Both the position numbers and the translations under genes were made by a program. A model generated the notes under the pieces. The model ran no database searches. It had not been told where the DNA came from and was given only the letters and a program-made list of their open reading frames with translations. Shown in pieces: positions 38,692-51,000 of a DNA stretch of 64,000 bases. The stretch is taken from NCBI GenBank assembly GCA_020055645.1, contig CM034550.1:12041001-12105000 (forward strand). The letters are read 5' to 3'. The stretch is from Tomocerus qinae (Eukaryota; Arthropoda; Collembola; Entomobryomorpha; Tomoceridae). Each line of letters begins with the position of its first letter. Positions within the stretch are counted from its first letter, which is position 1.

Positions 38692-41132
38692 TTAAGGACA
38701 GGTAGGTAAGCAATGCAGAAACTTCTTTTCGTACAGGAAAATCAAAACGCAGCTGAAAATTCCGCATGTTAAAGCTATAAAAGGTATCAAAACTTCTTTA
38801 AAATGAAACGGATGACTTTTCTCGTCTCGATCATCACAGTTCGGCTCTAGACTTGCTTGGTAAACCTCTCGTCTTCTATTGAACATGTTCCAAATCCCTA
38901 CTTCGGTCATAGACACCCGCCTGTCAACAGTGACAATTTTTTCCAAGACAATGAACAATCCCAAATAAATAGGAAATGAATAATGTACAGAAAATTGTAA
39001 AACTTACGCGTAATTGAAAAAGTTAGCCATTGGGGAAGTTTTCTTCAGTATGCAGGATTGTTGTACTGTGTACTCTTGAATAGCCAACTCTCTGAAGTTT
39101 CTACACAAACTCTCATCTCCGATTTCCTCCCGGGAAACAAATTCGTGTACATCCACTTCACTTAAAAATACGTACTTTGAATTTTGTAATGTGTGCTCGA
39201 TAGCTGAGTTCATATCCGGCATCCCCATTGACTTGTGCAAATGAGAAAACATTTTTGAAGCGGTAGAATCCGAACTATAATCGCCTGCCTGAAAATACCG
39301 ATTTTATTCAATTGTAGCTACTTCAAGCGATTTTATGATATTGCAGCCAGTCATGTAAATGCAGATAGAATGAATTTATACTTATTTAACTAATTATTAT
39401 AGATTTTACTATTGTATTAGTTACAAGTGTTTTATGATATTGCAGCCAGCCACGTAAAAGCAAATGGAATGAGTTTAAATCCTACATTTCATTTTCAGAT
39501 CTACAGAGTGAGAGTGAAATGATTTTCGATAGATTTACCTGAAATGCAGCCAATAAGTAAGTGTCATTTCTAATTCCAAAATTGTAGCCCAATTCAATAA
39601 ATTTGGAAATTGTCACAGGTGAATCTTTGAAAAGGGATAATGAAGAAATGAAACCTCCAGAATAAATTCCGTAAAGTGTCCAGCACATTACAGTACCTAC
39701 GTATCGTATGATTTGTAGGGAAATCTTCTCTGGTTTTCCTTTCCGTCCCTGAATACCTTGAGTCAAATTAAATTAGCATTGTCATCTCCAAGTCGATTAC
39801 ATGCAGATGAGTTAGTGGTTGTTACCTTTAAGAGTCATGCATGAGATGATCCACCAACTGGTATCCTTTAAATTCTGTTCCTTTGATATAAACATATGGC
39901 ACATTAAAAGTATCATCATCATCAAGACAATAATCAACCATGCATCAACTGAGAAAACTTTGAAGTGTAGTGTCCACGGTTTTGTTGGTTCGGGAGGCGA
40001 ATAATATGCTCTCATACTGTTACAGGTATCATAAAATTTGAATTAATTGTCACTATTTTAAATTTTCATCAAGCAGAAATTAACATAGTAAAAGTAAATA
40101 TTTACAAATCTTTGTAAGTCGGAATTGTTAGAAAACGGAAGTGTTTTGCAACACTCGGAATCATCCCGGTGGCACTGAGACCGAAATCTATTTCTTTTCT
40201 ATGCAATGCTTTTGTCATGTTACGAAAGTCGCCTAAAGGCAGAACCATCGCCCTGAAAATAATTTGAAAAAGGCTTGAACAAAATATCTAGGTACAATAA
40301 ATAAGTAGGTATTAAAACTCGAAATTTGATTTACTTGAAACTTAAAAAATCTTGCATAAAAGCCAGAAATTGGTAAGTACTGGTCTGCCGTTTTGGATTC
40401 TTAGCTGTTTCCCATCCTGAGTTGGAAATGATGCTAAATGATTTCTATGCAAAGTAATAAAACATTATAATTATCAACAAAACTTATTCAGACCAACCTA
40501 CTAACGTTTTGGAACTGAAAATTGAAATTCACCGAATTATCATGTGATCATTTACTTACAGCATGTCCCATGATAATTTGAACTCCATTGAAATCCCTTC
40601 TTCGTTTAGTAAATCCATCTTTTATTGCTGAGCTATGATCTATTTCATTAAAATATAATTCACTGTTGAGGTAATATACTTCATATACACGAATCGAGTT
40701 ACTTTTAAATTGAAGTCCCAAATAGACGTGAGAATCTATTGGAAAGTTAGTCAGTTCAGGTAAATATCTTAAGACAATATCCGGTGAGAAAACTTTTTCT
40801 CCAGAATCTAGTAAAGGTATGCTTAAAAGTACAATAATTTTACACGAACTGATAGAGTTAAGGGAAAACTTTTTTAGGAAGAAACTAATGTCAGAATAAT
40901 TCAAAGCTTGAATGTAGTACAATTCAGATCCAGAATTTGGATCACATTTTATTTCCTCTCGTTCTCTCTCCATTAAAACAGAAGGTACTATTTTAGGATG
41001 ATTTAATTCAAGGCTGCTATTTCCGCTCATCACAATTAAATCGAAACAAATCGGGATTTCACCTGTATCTAGTAAAAATGCAAGTAGAAAACTTAAAAGC
41101 ATGACAAGTCTGACCGTTATACAGCACAGCAT
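38692..41132 (-). CDS. Ionotropic receptor (IR, glutamate-receptor-like channel), 7 exons
   Basis: Exons 40560-41132, 40335-40444, 40106-40252, 39826-40016, 39539-39756, 39008-39288 and 38692-38920 join in phase to about 582 aa. A hydrophobic N-terminus (MLCCITVRLVMLLSFLLAFLL) acts as signal peptide. The block TKRRRDFNGVQI (near residue 180) is the IR-typical start of ligand-binding lobe S1, which continues through DFGLSATGMIPSVAKHF. Membrane segment M1 is around 302-319 (DAWLIIVLMMMILLMC). M3 contains YSGGFISSL, and M4 lies near the C-terminus (VLIPFIALTCGIFSCVLIF). IRs are arthropod chemosensory cation channels (odour, taste, temperature or humidity). The N-terminal domain is short, as in divergent IRs. 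The frame stays open upstream to 41261, so the first Met is a choice made for its signal peptide. Ligand unknown. Confidence 0.8.
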
Positions 41133-41763
41133 AGAATTCTCTCCGCAATTTAAATTAATTATGCTACTGTAATTACTATGTATTAATTGTAGTATAGGTC
41201 TTATGCAGAGCCATAAATAGTTCAGCGGATACCTGAAGACCAGTTTTAGCGATATTAACAATACCTGCTGGAATTACTGGAAATTAATGCAGATTAACAT
41301 TCATAGTTTCCTTTCCACCCTTTTTAGAGTTATCTCCAATTAATTTCAAGTATGAATTGTGCAAACAATAAAAAATACCTGATGAAATAGTTTTCATGTG
41401 CCAGTCCAATTTGTCAGAAGGGAATTAATTTATTAATGCATCAACATGACTTCAACAAGGATTACCCTTTGTGTTTATGAGCAGAGAATTAAGTATGTAT
41501 GTTTTATAGATTAATTTTCAACGCAAAGTTTTATTTTTTCTCCAGTTCAGTTATAGATAACATAATTCCATTAACAAATTGGTCAACTAGTCACTTTACC
41601 AAAGCTAAATCAAAACAAACAAAACACAACCTTGTACAAGTTGTCATTTGCAATGTTAAGGGTGGTTAATAGCGGGGCAACTGGAAAATACACTTTGTGT
41701 GTATTACTTTAGGATTAGAGCGTAGCCCGTATTTATTTACCAAAGGTCTTCAGAATATCCTTA

Positions 41764-41937
41764 AAGTGGCAGAAGGTGAATATCTGGAACTTGTGGCTCC
41801 GAAATATTAAAAAAAAATTTTGAATTATAGCGTTAGCGGGAAAACATGATTTCCCACCAACGCTATAATTCAAAACTTATTAGAAATTTCAAATTTTCTG
41901 GAGCCACAAGTCCGAGATGTTCACCTTCCACCACTTT
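41764..41937. repeat. Long hairpin inside the palindromic element
   Basis: AAGTGGCAGAAGGTGAATAT ... ACTTGTGGCTCC pairs with GGAGCCACAAGT ... TTCACCTTCCACCACTT, and the inner AATTATAGCGTT pairs with AACGCTATAATT around the loop (AAAACATGATTT). The stem is about 80 bp with mismatches. It has no counterpart on the right side of the element, so it may be a separate small insertion nested in the left flank. Confidence 0.75.
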
Positions 41938-42534
41938 TGATATATCAACACTTTAACAACAAATGACCCATCATTCGAAAGGTATTAATAAAGCCATTCC
42001 AATGAGTGCAATATTATACTTCCACGATACATAGGTCAAAGGGTAATAGCCTCAAAAGGGTATTAGGTGATTTGGTCCTTTCACAATATATATTAAATGG
42101 AGTCGAGTGACATATCATTCGACAGCATTTTGAAAGGAGACCAAAATGAGCACAGTATTGTACTTCTATAACGCAAAGGTCAAAGGTGAGCAGCTTATAC
42201 AATCAACTAGGTGATTTGGTCATTTCGCTTTTAGCACTAAACAACGTTGAAGGACACATCATTCGAAAGAATATTGTAAACTGATTTAAATAAAGTAAAA
42301 AATATGCTTCCAAAACGCAAAGGTCAAAGGTTAAAAGCTTTTACATGGCATCAGACGATGTTATCACTTCACGTTATATATTAAATGCAGTGGAGTGTTA
42401 TATCATTCGACAGCATTTTGAAAGGCAATCCAAATGACACCGTAATGTACTTCCATAACCCAAACGTCAAAGGTTAGCAGCTCATACAAGCAACTAGGTG
42501 ATTTGGTCATTTCACATTTAGCACTAAACAACAA

Positions 42535-42660
42535 ATACCCATGCTAAGTCCCATGCTAAGTCCCATGTTAAGTCCCCATGCTAAGTCCCATGTTAAGTCC
42601 CCATGCTAAGTCCCATGTTAAGTCCCCATGCTAAGTCCCATGTTAAATCCCCATGCTAAG
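42535..42660. repeat. ~26-bp tandem repeat in the element centre
   Basis: Alternating CCATGCTAAGTC and CCATGTTAAGTCC blocks give a ~26-bp period, about five copies. They lead directly into the CCTAA tract. The GTTAAG/CTAAG core resembles diverged telomere-like units. Confidence 0.8.
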
Positions 42661-42703
42661 TCCTAACCTAACCTAACCTAACCTAACCTAACCTATCCTA
42701 ACC
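42661..42703. repeat. Interstitial (CCTAA)n / (TTAGG)n telomere-like tract
   Basis: About eight tandem CCTAA units (one altered to CCTAT) sit between the arms of the palindromic element. TTAGG is the ancestral arthropod telomere repeat (established knowledge). Only about 43 bp, so it is an interstitial tract and not a chromosome end. Confidence 0.85.
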
Positions 42704-43402
42704 ACTGGACTGTGATGCCATGTAAAAGCTTTTAACCTTTGACCTTTGCGTTTTGGAAGCATATTTTTTACTTTATTAAATCAGTTTACAATATTCTTTC
42801 GAATGATGTGTCCTTCAACGTTGTTTAGTGCTAAAAGCGAAATGACCAAATCACCTAGTTGATTGTATAAGCTGCTCACCTTTGACCTTTGCGTTATAGA
42901 AGTACAATACTGTGCTCATTTTGGTCTCCTTTCAAAATGCTGTCGAATGATATGTCACTCGACTCCATTTAATATATATTGTGAAAGGACCAAATCACCT
43001 AATACCCTTTTGAGGCTATTACCCTTTGACCTATGTATCGTGGAAGTATAATATTGCACTCATTGGAATGGCTTTATTAATACCTTTCGAATGATGGGTC
43101 ATTTGTTGTTAAAGTGTTGATAGTATAAGATATATGACATGTCGTTGGGTCAATTTTTGACCCCAGATATCTCGAGAACGAAGCGCCATCTGGGGTTTTG
43201 GCTAGAGGGAGTTTTGGTCCACATAAATAGGGCTACAACATATAAAAATTATAGCCAAATCTGTCGGCCACCAATTTCCCATAAGGTCTGTGCCATCGCC
43301 TTGAAGACTTTTGGTAAATACGGGCTACACTCTAATCCTAAGTCGTACAGGTCGTACACACAAAGTGTATTTTCAAGTTACCCAGCTGCTAACCACCCTT
43401 AA

Positions 43403-44350
43403 AACAAAAGTTTGCTTATATCCAATCTGTGGCACTTTATAACTATAACAAGCTTTTGATTTAAACAAGCAGAACTGTTTTGAAGTAAAATGCAATCAAA
43501 AGATAATGATTTTAATTAAATCCTTTTCCATTTACTCGTAATAATAAACGAAACATTATTTTTTAAATATCATTTGTAGATCTAGCCAAGTAAAGTGCTT
43601 ACAAAAATTGGGTAATAAAAACCGAATAGGTTATTACAAGTTTTAAGTTTGCTTATTGCTAACAGGAAGCACTTTTTTGTGAGTACACTCATCTAACAAA
43701 TATTAAAAACGGAAAGTTTGTATTGGATATTTTGTACCTATTACTATTAAAGACAGCAAAAGTGACTGAGCATTAGTTATTCTTAGTTATGTCTTCAGTA
43801 TTTATATCACGGCACAAGTTACATTACAATACTATAAATAATACAGGTTTAAGTAGGTATATAATAGGTACAATGTATAATAGGAGTAATAAAACTATTA
43901 ATAATGTATTTGATACGATATAATTGTGACATGGTAAACAAGAGTGAATGCGGAAAAACCTGATCTTCAATTTGAAGATGACTTTTTTATGGATAGTTGA
44001 ATTTTATGGATTTTTGCATGTGAAGAATGTAATTGGCTGGTCTGATTGGCTTATTGTATTACGATCACACTTGCTGTTTAATTTTTAGACTTGAGACAAT
44101 GCAATAATCTAGATTTTCAGGTAACAAAAGCGTTCTGGTGTCTTTTTGAGTATCAAGGTTAAAGTATTTTTGTTCCGATAAAGAAGAACAGCAAAATAAA
44201 TACAAAATCTGCTGGATTTAGATACGGAATTTTAGATTGATGGAAAAGAGGTTACTCTTAGTACTCGTACTGATTATGATGACTGAAATATTTGTACATA
44301 CAAAGTAATCTTAATAAATTAAATCAGTAAATATGTGTAAATGATGTTCT
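43403..44350. other. Intergenic region downstream of GK5
   Basis: AT-rich sequence between the palindromic element and the last exon of the minus-strand GK5 gene; it should contain the GK5 3' UTR. No coding segment is recognised and no confident polyadenylation signal was picked. Confidence 0.5.
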
Positions 44351-47300
44351 CTAGTGACGTAAAAGCACATTTTTGGTGTTCCCTGAGTCAGTTCCATATT
44401 TCACATTGTAATCACTGTTATTACTCCAGTTTAGAAATCGCTCTAAGGCTCTTTCCCATTCTGCAAAACTTCGAAGAAGTGCATCTTCGCATTCCGCTTT
44501 AGGTAGAAACACTCGGTCAACTTTATAGAATTTCTTTAGATCTTCTTTTGATTTCCATATACCTAAAATATATTTAAAATATTATTAAATTAAATATTAA
44601 ACTTCAAATATACTCTTTCCTGGCTTTGGCACCTGAAGAAGATTGGAAGAGACTATTTTTACTTTATGAAATGTATGGGTGCAAATATTGTTATAGAATG
44701 TTTGGAAATTAATTAAATTGTTGAAAATAAAATACCAGCATTGACTCCTGCCATGAATGCACATCCTAGTGCTGAAATTTCTGTCGAGACAGGTCGAACT
44801 ACTCGTTTCCCAGTTAAATTTGCGATCGTTTGCAGAACAAAGTCATTATTAGCAACACCGCCATCAACTCTGGAATACATAAACGTAAATCCTTCACTTT
44901 TACAACAGATACTATGATTATCCGGTTTTCAAACCCATTTCAACACGGAAAAATATGCTATAAGCATTTTCATGGAAGTTTTCAACATTTAAATTAGTTT
45001 AGATAAGAAGATATAGGAACAAGCCGAAGGAAAATGTTCCGCTCTCAAAAAACTCTCGCCAAAGGAAAAGATCTTTTTCCCACGTTGAAAATTTTGAAAA
45101 CCAGAAAATTTCGGAATTAAATCGTCTGAATTTGAATAAGTTACTTTATATGATCAAATTCGACATCTTCCGACTCTGACTGAAGTACATTGAGCAATTG
45201 CTGAACACGATATGCTAAACTTTCCAACAGAGCTCTAACCATGTGGGCTTTTTGAGTAGTAGAGGTGACACCGATGAAACCAGATGAAGCAGATGTATCA
45301 TTATAGGGTGCCTTTGAATTAAAAATGATCAATTTTATCATGAATGACTTATTGGTAAATGAATTTTGGATTTTCTGTAGAGTGCAAAGTGGTTCGTTGG
45401 AATTAGAGATAAATAAAATAAAGATAAGTCTTAAGTGGAAACGAATGTAGTTGATTATCAAAATGTGTGAGATATAAAAAACGGAAAAGAGATTGAAATA
45501 AAGAGTGAGATTAAAATAAAGAGAGAGATTAAAATAAAGAGAGAGCTTAAAATAAAGAGAGAGATTAAAATAAAAGCAAAACTTGGTTTGTTTTTCTACC
45601 TGCAACCCATTAAAAGCTGGAATAAAATAAACACCATGCGAATCAGGTACGGATTCTGCTATTGCACTAGATTCATGTGCTGTGTTGAACAAGCCTGAAA
45701 TACAAATTAACGAAACACAATTTTTTATTTAGTTGGGTGTTGATAAATTAATATTGTGATGTTTGCATTTATTCTTAAATTATTGAAACTCAGATAAAAT
45801 TTCCGCCAAGGATCTCAAGAATTTCTTACCAATTGATTTTCCCCATTCTACGATATTTCCATTGTCTTTAGACTGTCCCTCGGCAATGTATGCAATTTCT
45901 GATCCGTATTTCCAACCAACTAAAGGATAAATTCCGTTAACACTAGCATGAGGTTTATCACCAGTATTGACATCGAGGAAAGCACCAGTTCCTAAAGTTA
46001 CTTTGACACTTCCTTTGGTAAATGAGGCAGAACCGAACATTGAAGCCGACTGGTCCGCAATAACACACAGAATTGGAATTTCACAATTCGGGAAAACTTT
46101 GCAAGTGCCAAAATGTGGTCCACATGTAGGAACTAATTTCGGTAGTATTGATGTCGGGATGGAAAACATTTTCAGAGCCCAGTCTGCCCATCCTAAAACG
46201 AATGGATCAAAAAATCCAGCGGGAGCTCCATTACTGAAATCTGTTACATGCTTTTCTCCATCTGAAATAGTAGAGAAGCACTAATCAAAATGATTTTCCC
46301 GGTTATTCTCCTCAATTATTTATTGCAGGAAATTCAATTTCATTACCAGTCAATTTGTGAACCAGATACGTGTCCAATGTACCGTATTTAACTTGATTTA
46401 AAGCTATTTTCTCTTTTATACCTGGAACATTATCTAGCACCCAAATTAAACGCATAATAACCTGTAGAGAAAAAAGAAAATTATAATTTTCAAAAAAGTT
46501 ATAAAATTGTTGCGAAATAATTGATTAAACTCTGACCTGTTCATTCATAACTTTTAGCACACTCCCAGATAAATAACGTTGATTTCTTGTGATGAAATAC
46601 AGAGATTTGCATACTGCGCGAAATGTCTGAAAATTAATTGAAGTTAATTCTCAAAACAGTCCAACAGATGTTTAGAATTAGTACTGATTAGTATTAATAA
46701 AATTGAAAAAATGAGCAAATTCAAGGATGCAATTCTCACACAATAATTCGAAACATACCCGGAAGTAGATAGAGTTGTTCCATTGCTTAACTAAATTAGA
46801 AGCTCGTAAATCTTTCCAGGTAATGATATTTGTCAAAGGTTGATTATTATTAGCGTCCCAGCATAAAAAACTATTTCGTTGCGTGGATAAACTCATGCAA
46901 TGAATCAAGGACGGAGTGATTCCAGCGTCTGTAATGTATATAGCGGAATGTAAGATCGTATTAATAAAAATACATGCAGTAATTTGTAAGTGTCTAAAGC
47001 AAAAATCTTGTTAAGTGTAAATAGTACAGCATAGGACCCAATTGGGTCCTATTACCTTGTATAGCTCCCTTGAGAACATAAATGACTTGCTCCCATAAAG
47101 ACTCTGGATTTATTTCGACCCAACCTGGTCTCGGATATTCTAAGTTTATCTAAAAAGTAAATCCAACCAGTTTTTTATCTTTATGCACAATTAATTTATA
47201 TTACTCAGGTGTAATAGCCAACATTCATCAGTCATCACGTTGTTCTTCAGAAAATGATGGACTATCATGGATCTTTATCACAATGCTATTCAAACACAAA

Positions 47301-48008
47301 TTATGACCTACCCCTAAGTAAGATTTGCATCATACAATAATTATCTCTGACGAATCCTGTTAATCATTTTGATACCATCATCACTATTCTGATACAGAGT
47401 GGTGCAATTAATACAATATTACAAGAAAATTGTTTAACAAAGGTATGAAAAGAGTTTTATCTACTTTAAACCATGATTTTGACCGTAATATTTCACTGAA
47501 AATCAAAAATGGACGAAATCTGCAATACTTGTTGTCAAACAGAATTCTATTCGTTTTCTGCGAGAAATTTCGGTTGATTTGGATTACTTTGTACTTAAAT
47601 GGACTTTCATAAGATTACTGTGTCTCAAATCAATCAAAATTTTAAAGATAACTTAGTCGTGTGTTTTTTCTGTTATTACAGTACACCCCATTATCTGCTG
47701 TTGAATTGTTAATTAATATTTGTATCGCAGACTATATTTAGATCATATCGGGTTTTTAATAAATCAAAAAATGATGAAATGTGAATCAACAAAGATTATT
47801 GAATGAGGATATTAAAGATAATATGTAAATGTTATGCGTATAAGAATTACACATGCAAATACACGAAAGTGGTTAAAATATTAAGACGAGTACTCACAGC
47901 TGCATTTTCTTGACCACGAATCACGAGGTTTCTGTCGAAAATAAGACATCTCAAAGTGGTTGTTCCAATATCTAGAGCTGCAACAAATTTCTCACCTTCT
48001 CCACTCAT
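44351..48008 (-). CDS. GK5: Glycerol kinase 5-like (FGGY family), 10 exons
   Basis: Exons 47898-48008, 47056-47149, 46759-46928, 46537-46626, 46347-46461, 45830-46261, 45600-45694, 45145-45311, 44736-44869 and 44351-44562 join in phase to about 539 aa, close to animal GK5 length. FGGY kinase features include the N-terminal phosphate loop ALDIGTTTLRC, PGWVEINPESLW, STQRNSF, DTYLVHKLTG, catalytic Asp in ADQSASMFG (Asp263), GTGAFLDVNTG, GVYFIPAFNGLQ and the adenosine motif VDGGVANNDF. It most resembles the putative GK5 group (RASNLVKQWNNS and the FITR segment), not classic GK. The expected reaction is ATP-dependent phosphorylation of glycerol or a related polyol; GK5 proteins are poorly characterised. 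Intron 7 carries an 18-bp purine-rich tandem repeat. Confidence 0.92.
45489..45575. repeat. 18-bp purine-rich tandem repeat in GK5 intron 7
   Basis: About five copies of GAGATTAAAATAAAGAGA-like sequence. Since 18 is a multiple of three, it opens a spurious minus-strand frame of repeated YFNLSL that runs on from exon 8. It lies wholly inside the intron 45312-45599. Confidence 0.75.
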
Positions 48009-51000
48009 TTACCTAAGTATATTATTTGTATTGTCTGTAAAATTAAAATAAAAGGCTAAGTATAAAAATAATGGTTCTAGAGATATAGGGAGAGAGAGAC
48101 CGCTCCTCTCTGTTTACACAGTTAGTTGTTCACAGGACGGACTCTAGTCTTCTACTCCACTCTCGTATGCAAAATGCATGAGGTCTACTTAGCTCTACTG
48201 CTTCTCCTGCTCTAAATTCGTCTTCGCTTACTCAATACAAAATATATACAAAGTCTATTGCCCTTCTTCATTCATCGCTTGCTTACAGTATTCAAGTATA
48301 TTTTGACGAGCAGTCAATTCACCAAATGTTATAATATCACTGGCTCTTATACATCAAACAGGTAAACCAAATTGGCAAGCTCTATCTCTCTCCCTGCTAT
48401 TTTATGTCCCTATACTTAACTAAAAGTGAATCCACGACTTTATTTCCCGTAAAATATTATTTCCCATTATACCTCACAGTGAAATCTTATTTTATAGTCT
48501 GGAAGTCTCAATTGACCTCAAGACCACTAAACCACTCTATATACGGAACCAATATTCGAAGGCTGTATACAAACCTGAATTTTATATTATGAAAAAATAA
48601 TTTCTCCTGCAGTTTAATTTTCATGGGGCACTTTAATAGGTATTGAAGAGATAATTTGTATATTTTGATTTTTCTTGTAAGGGCATATCATGATAACCAC
48701 GGAGAGCAGGGAGAGTACAAGACCACCCTAAATTGTCAACACCTTTTTGTCAACAGAATTATAATACATGGTTAGAGTAGGTTAGAATAGGTTATAATGT
48801 TGACAATTTGGTGTTGACAATTCGGGGATGAAATGCGAAAGTATCTATGAGGATTCACCCTTTTTTGTCAACACTTTTTTGTCAACAGAATCATACATAG
48901 TTAGGTTACGTTAGATTATAATAGGTTATAATGTTGACAATTTGGTGTTGACAATTCGGGGTGAATCGGGAGTGTATCTATGAGGATTCGACCCCTTTTT
49001 GTGAAATTAAATTCTTCTTCTCTTCTAATCTAATTCAACCTAACCTAACCAAGTATAATTCTGTTGACAAAAATGTGTTGACAATTTGGGGTTCATCTAT
49101 GAATCTTTACAACGTATACAGTGGTCGTCATAAGAAGTAGAGATTCCAAAAATTCGAAAAATGAAACTTTCGTAATAGAAAAAATTCTAAAATATTGTAC
49201 TTTTATTGATATTGTTTTCTACAAATTGGAGTAGAATTCCAAGGGAATATCTGAATAGAGATAATGACTGAGGGGAATAATGTGGTAGGGCAAAATGTAT
49301 CGTGAATGTATGTTAAAAGCTGCTTTGTAACAGTACAAAGGTCTTTTACATTGTTGTTTATACACGTATGTAATATTTACATGCGAATGGTGTCCTTTGA
49401 TGGCTTTACTGCAAGAGTAGCCTAAATGATTCAAATGATAGACTGAAACTTGAAGCAGAGTGATTAAACGGATCAAGAGCTGTAGAGTGCTAATGCGAGT
49501 TAAAACACATTCATTGAATAAGTAATAGAGCATCATATACCATTCCCACTTAACTCGACTCTATAGGATTATGCAAAAGGAAAACAGTTTTTAATTCCCT
49601 ATAACACTCAATTCATCGTCAAATGCATTTGTTGTGAGAACTCACAAACTCAAGCCAGGATATTAGTTTCGCAGGCCGAGCAGAAACGTGTACATTTTAA
49701 CCGTAAACTAAATAAAGTAAAAGGAATTTGCTCAAAATCATTTTATGCCCTCATGAACAATAACATATTGTAAGCTGAATTACCAACAATACAATAAACT
49801 AACTACAGCCACTAACAAGGGGAAGAAATATTATCTCTGATCACAATGTACTCTACAATTACTCTTAACTACACTTTAACTCTTTATTATTGTGTGACCA
49901 AACCGGATTCACCTTTGTTCTAAGCTAATGCAGAATACACTCGGATACAACTAAATACCACAATTTAGTTGTTATAGATTACGATAAAGTACATCCACGT
50001 TGGTGGGTGCTTAATCAAAGAGAACAATTCTATGTACTTCTATTCATACACGCATCCTAATCCTAAACTTGAGATTGTGATAATAAAATTACTATTTTCT
50101 ACATGTTCAGAACAATTTCCTACGCTAATTTTATTTTTCAATGCGTGAAAAAAATTAATGTAATTACAATAATCCTTATCAAATCACAATGAACCAGAGG
50201 ATATTACATTTGCATAGCAGAAATAAGTCTTCAAAGAAATTCCGAACAACTATCTAAACTCTAATTACATACTCTGACAATATTTCTCAATCAGATTGCA
50301 CAATCAGTAGCTCAAAACCCATTGTATTTAAATTGCACAGGTCAAATCTAGAATTTTATGCTGTAAACAATAACAAATTGACAGAAACTAATTTTATATG
50401 CATGTGGATTAGAGAAAAATACTATTAATAGCTAAAAGAACTTAATTGTTGCTTCATTAACGTTTATTCGCTTTAATCAGTCATTCATATACAATCAAGT
50501 ACTACTTAATAGTACATTATTGCTAAAAGAAATAAAATCTCAGCAAACTGCATTAGCTACAGTATATTGTCGTAAATTGCATTTTATTACGTGTCTTCAA
50601 CTCACAACCTATTCACAACCAAAACTGATTGCATTATGTGATTACAAATAGTAGACACTTTTCTGATGTGATACAAATCTTGGTTAAAGTAACAAGCTGA
50701 TAATAATCTTAGATTTCGCTAAAGGAACATAAAACAAAGATGCTAATGCAATTTTCATACGTTTAGTTGCCCAAAAGTAGTTTTTAAATCAGTGATAAAG
50801 AAATTAATTAAGAATTCTTAAAAACTATGTTAGGAGGACTTGTAAAATTATTTTATAAGTCTTACTGCTACAAAATATGGCAAATGGTTCTAGTTCAACA
50901 TAATAACAGCGAAATTAATTGTATACATAATTTAGTACTTTGTATATTAGCGTAGTCAGCATAGCGGACACCAAGACTAGAGTTTAACTTCTGCAGATGC

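Larger units (their letters stand above)
41656..43402. mobile_element. Palindromic TTAA-flanked non-autonomous element
   Basis: Both ends carry TTAAGGGTGGTTA in inverted orientation (41656 and 43402), then further mirrored sequence (AAAATACACTTTGTGTGTA; TAAATACGGGCTAC). Inside, arms of about 410 bp (about 41943-42351 and 42715-43121) are near-identical inverted copies with only a 1-nt length difference noticed. Each arm contains diverged ~150-bp direct units marked by AACGCAAAGGTCAAAGG and CTAGGTGATTTGGTC. The centre (about 42535-42703) carries ~26-bp tandem repeats and a CCTAA tract. No transposase frame is present. TTAA at both termini suggests a piggyBac-type TTAA target duplication, but that is inference. 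Mirror-image 62-codon frames in the two arms are by-products of the palindrome. Confidence 0.8.

Noticed and set aside
42014-43051. Identical 62-codon frames on opposite strands (42014-42202 minus, 42863-43051 plus)
   Set aside because: They are the same sequence in the two arms of the palindromic element. No protein family; by-product of the inverted repeat.
43139-43402. An 87-codon plus-strand frame ending at the element terminus
   Set aside because: It lies in the right flank of the repeat element and runs into its terminal inverted repeat. No motif supports a protein.
45312-45599. Repeated YFNLSL-type protein continuous with GK5 exon 8 on the minus strand
   Set aside because: It is intron 7 of GK5 read through an 18-bp tandem repeat. 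The GK5 alignment needs exon 7 joined to exon 8 without it.
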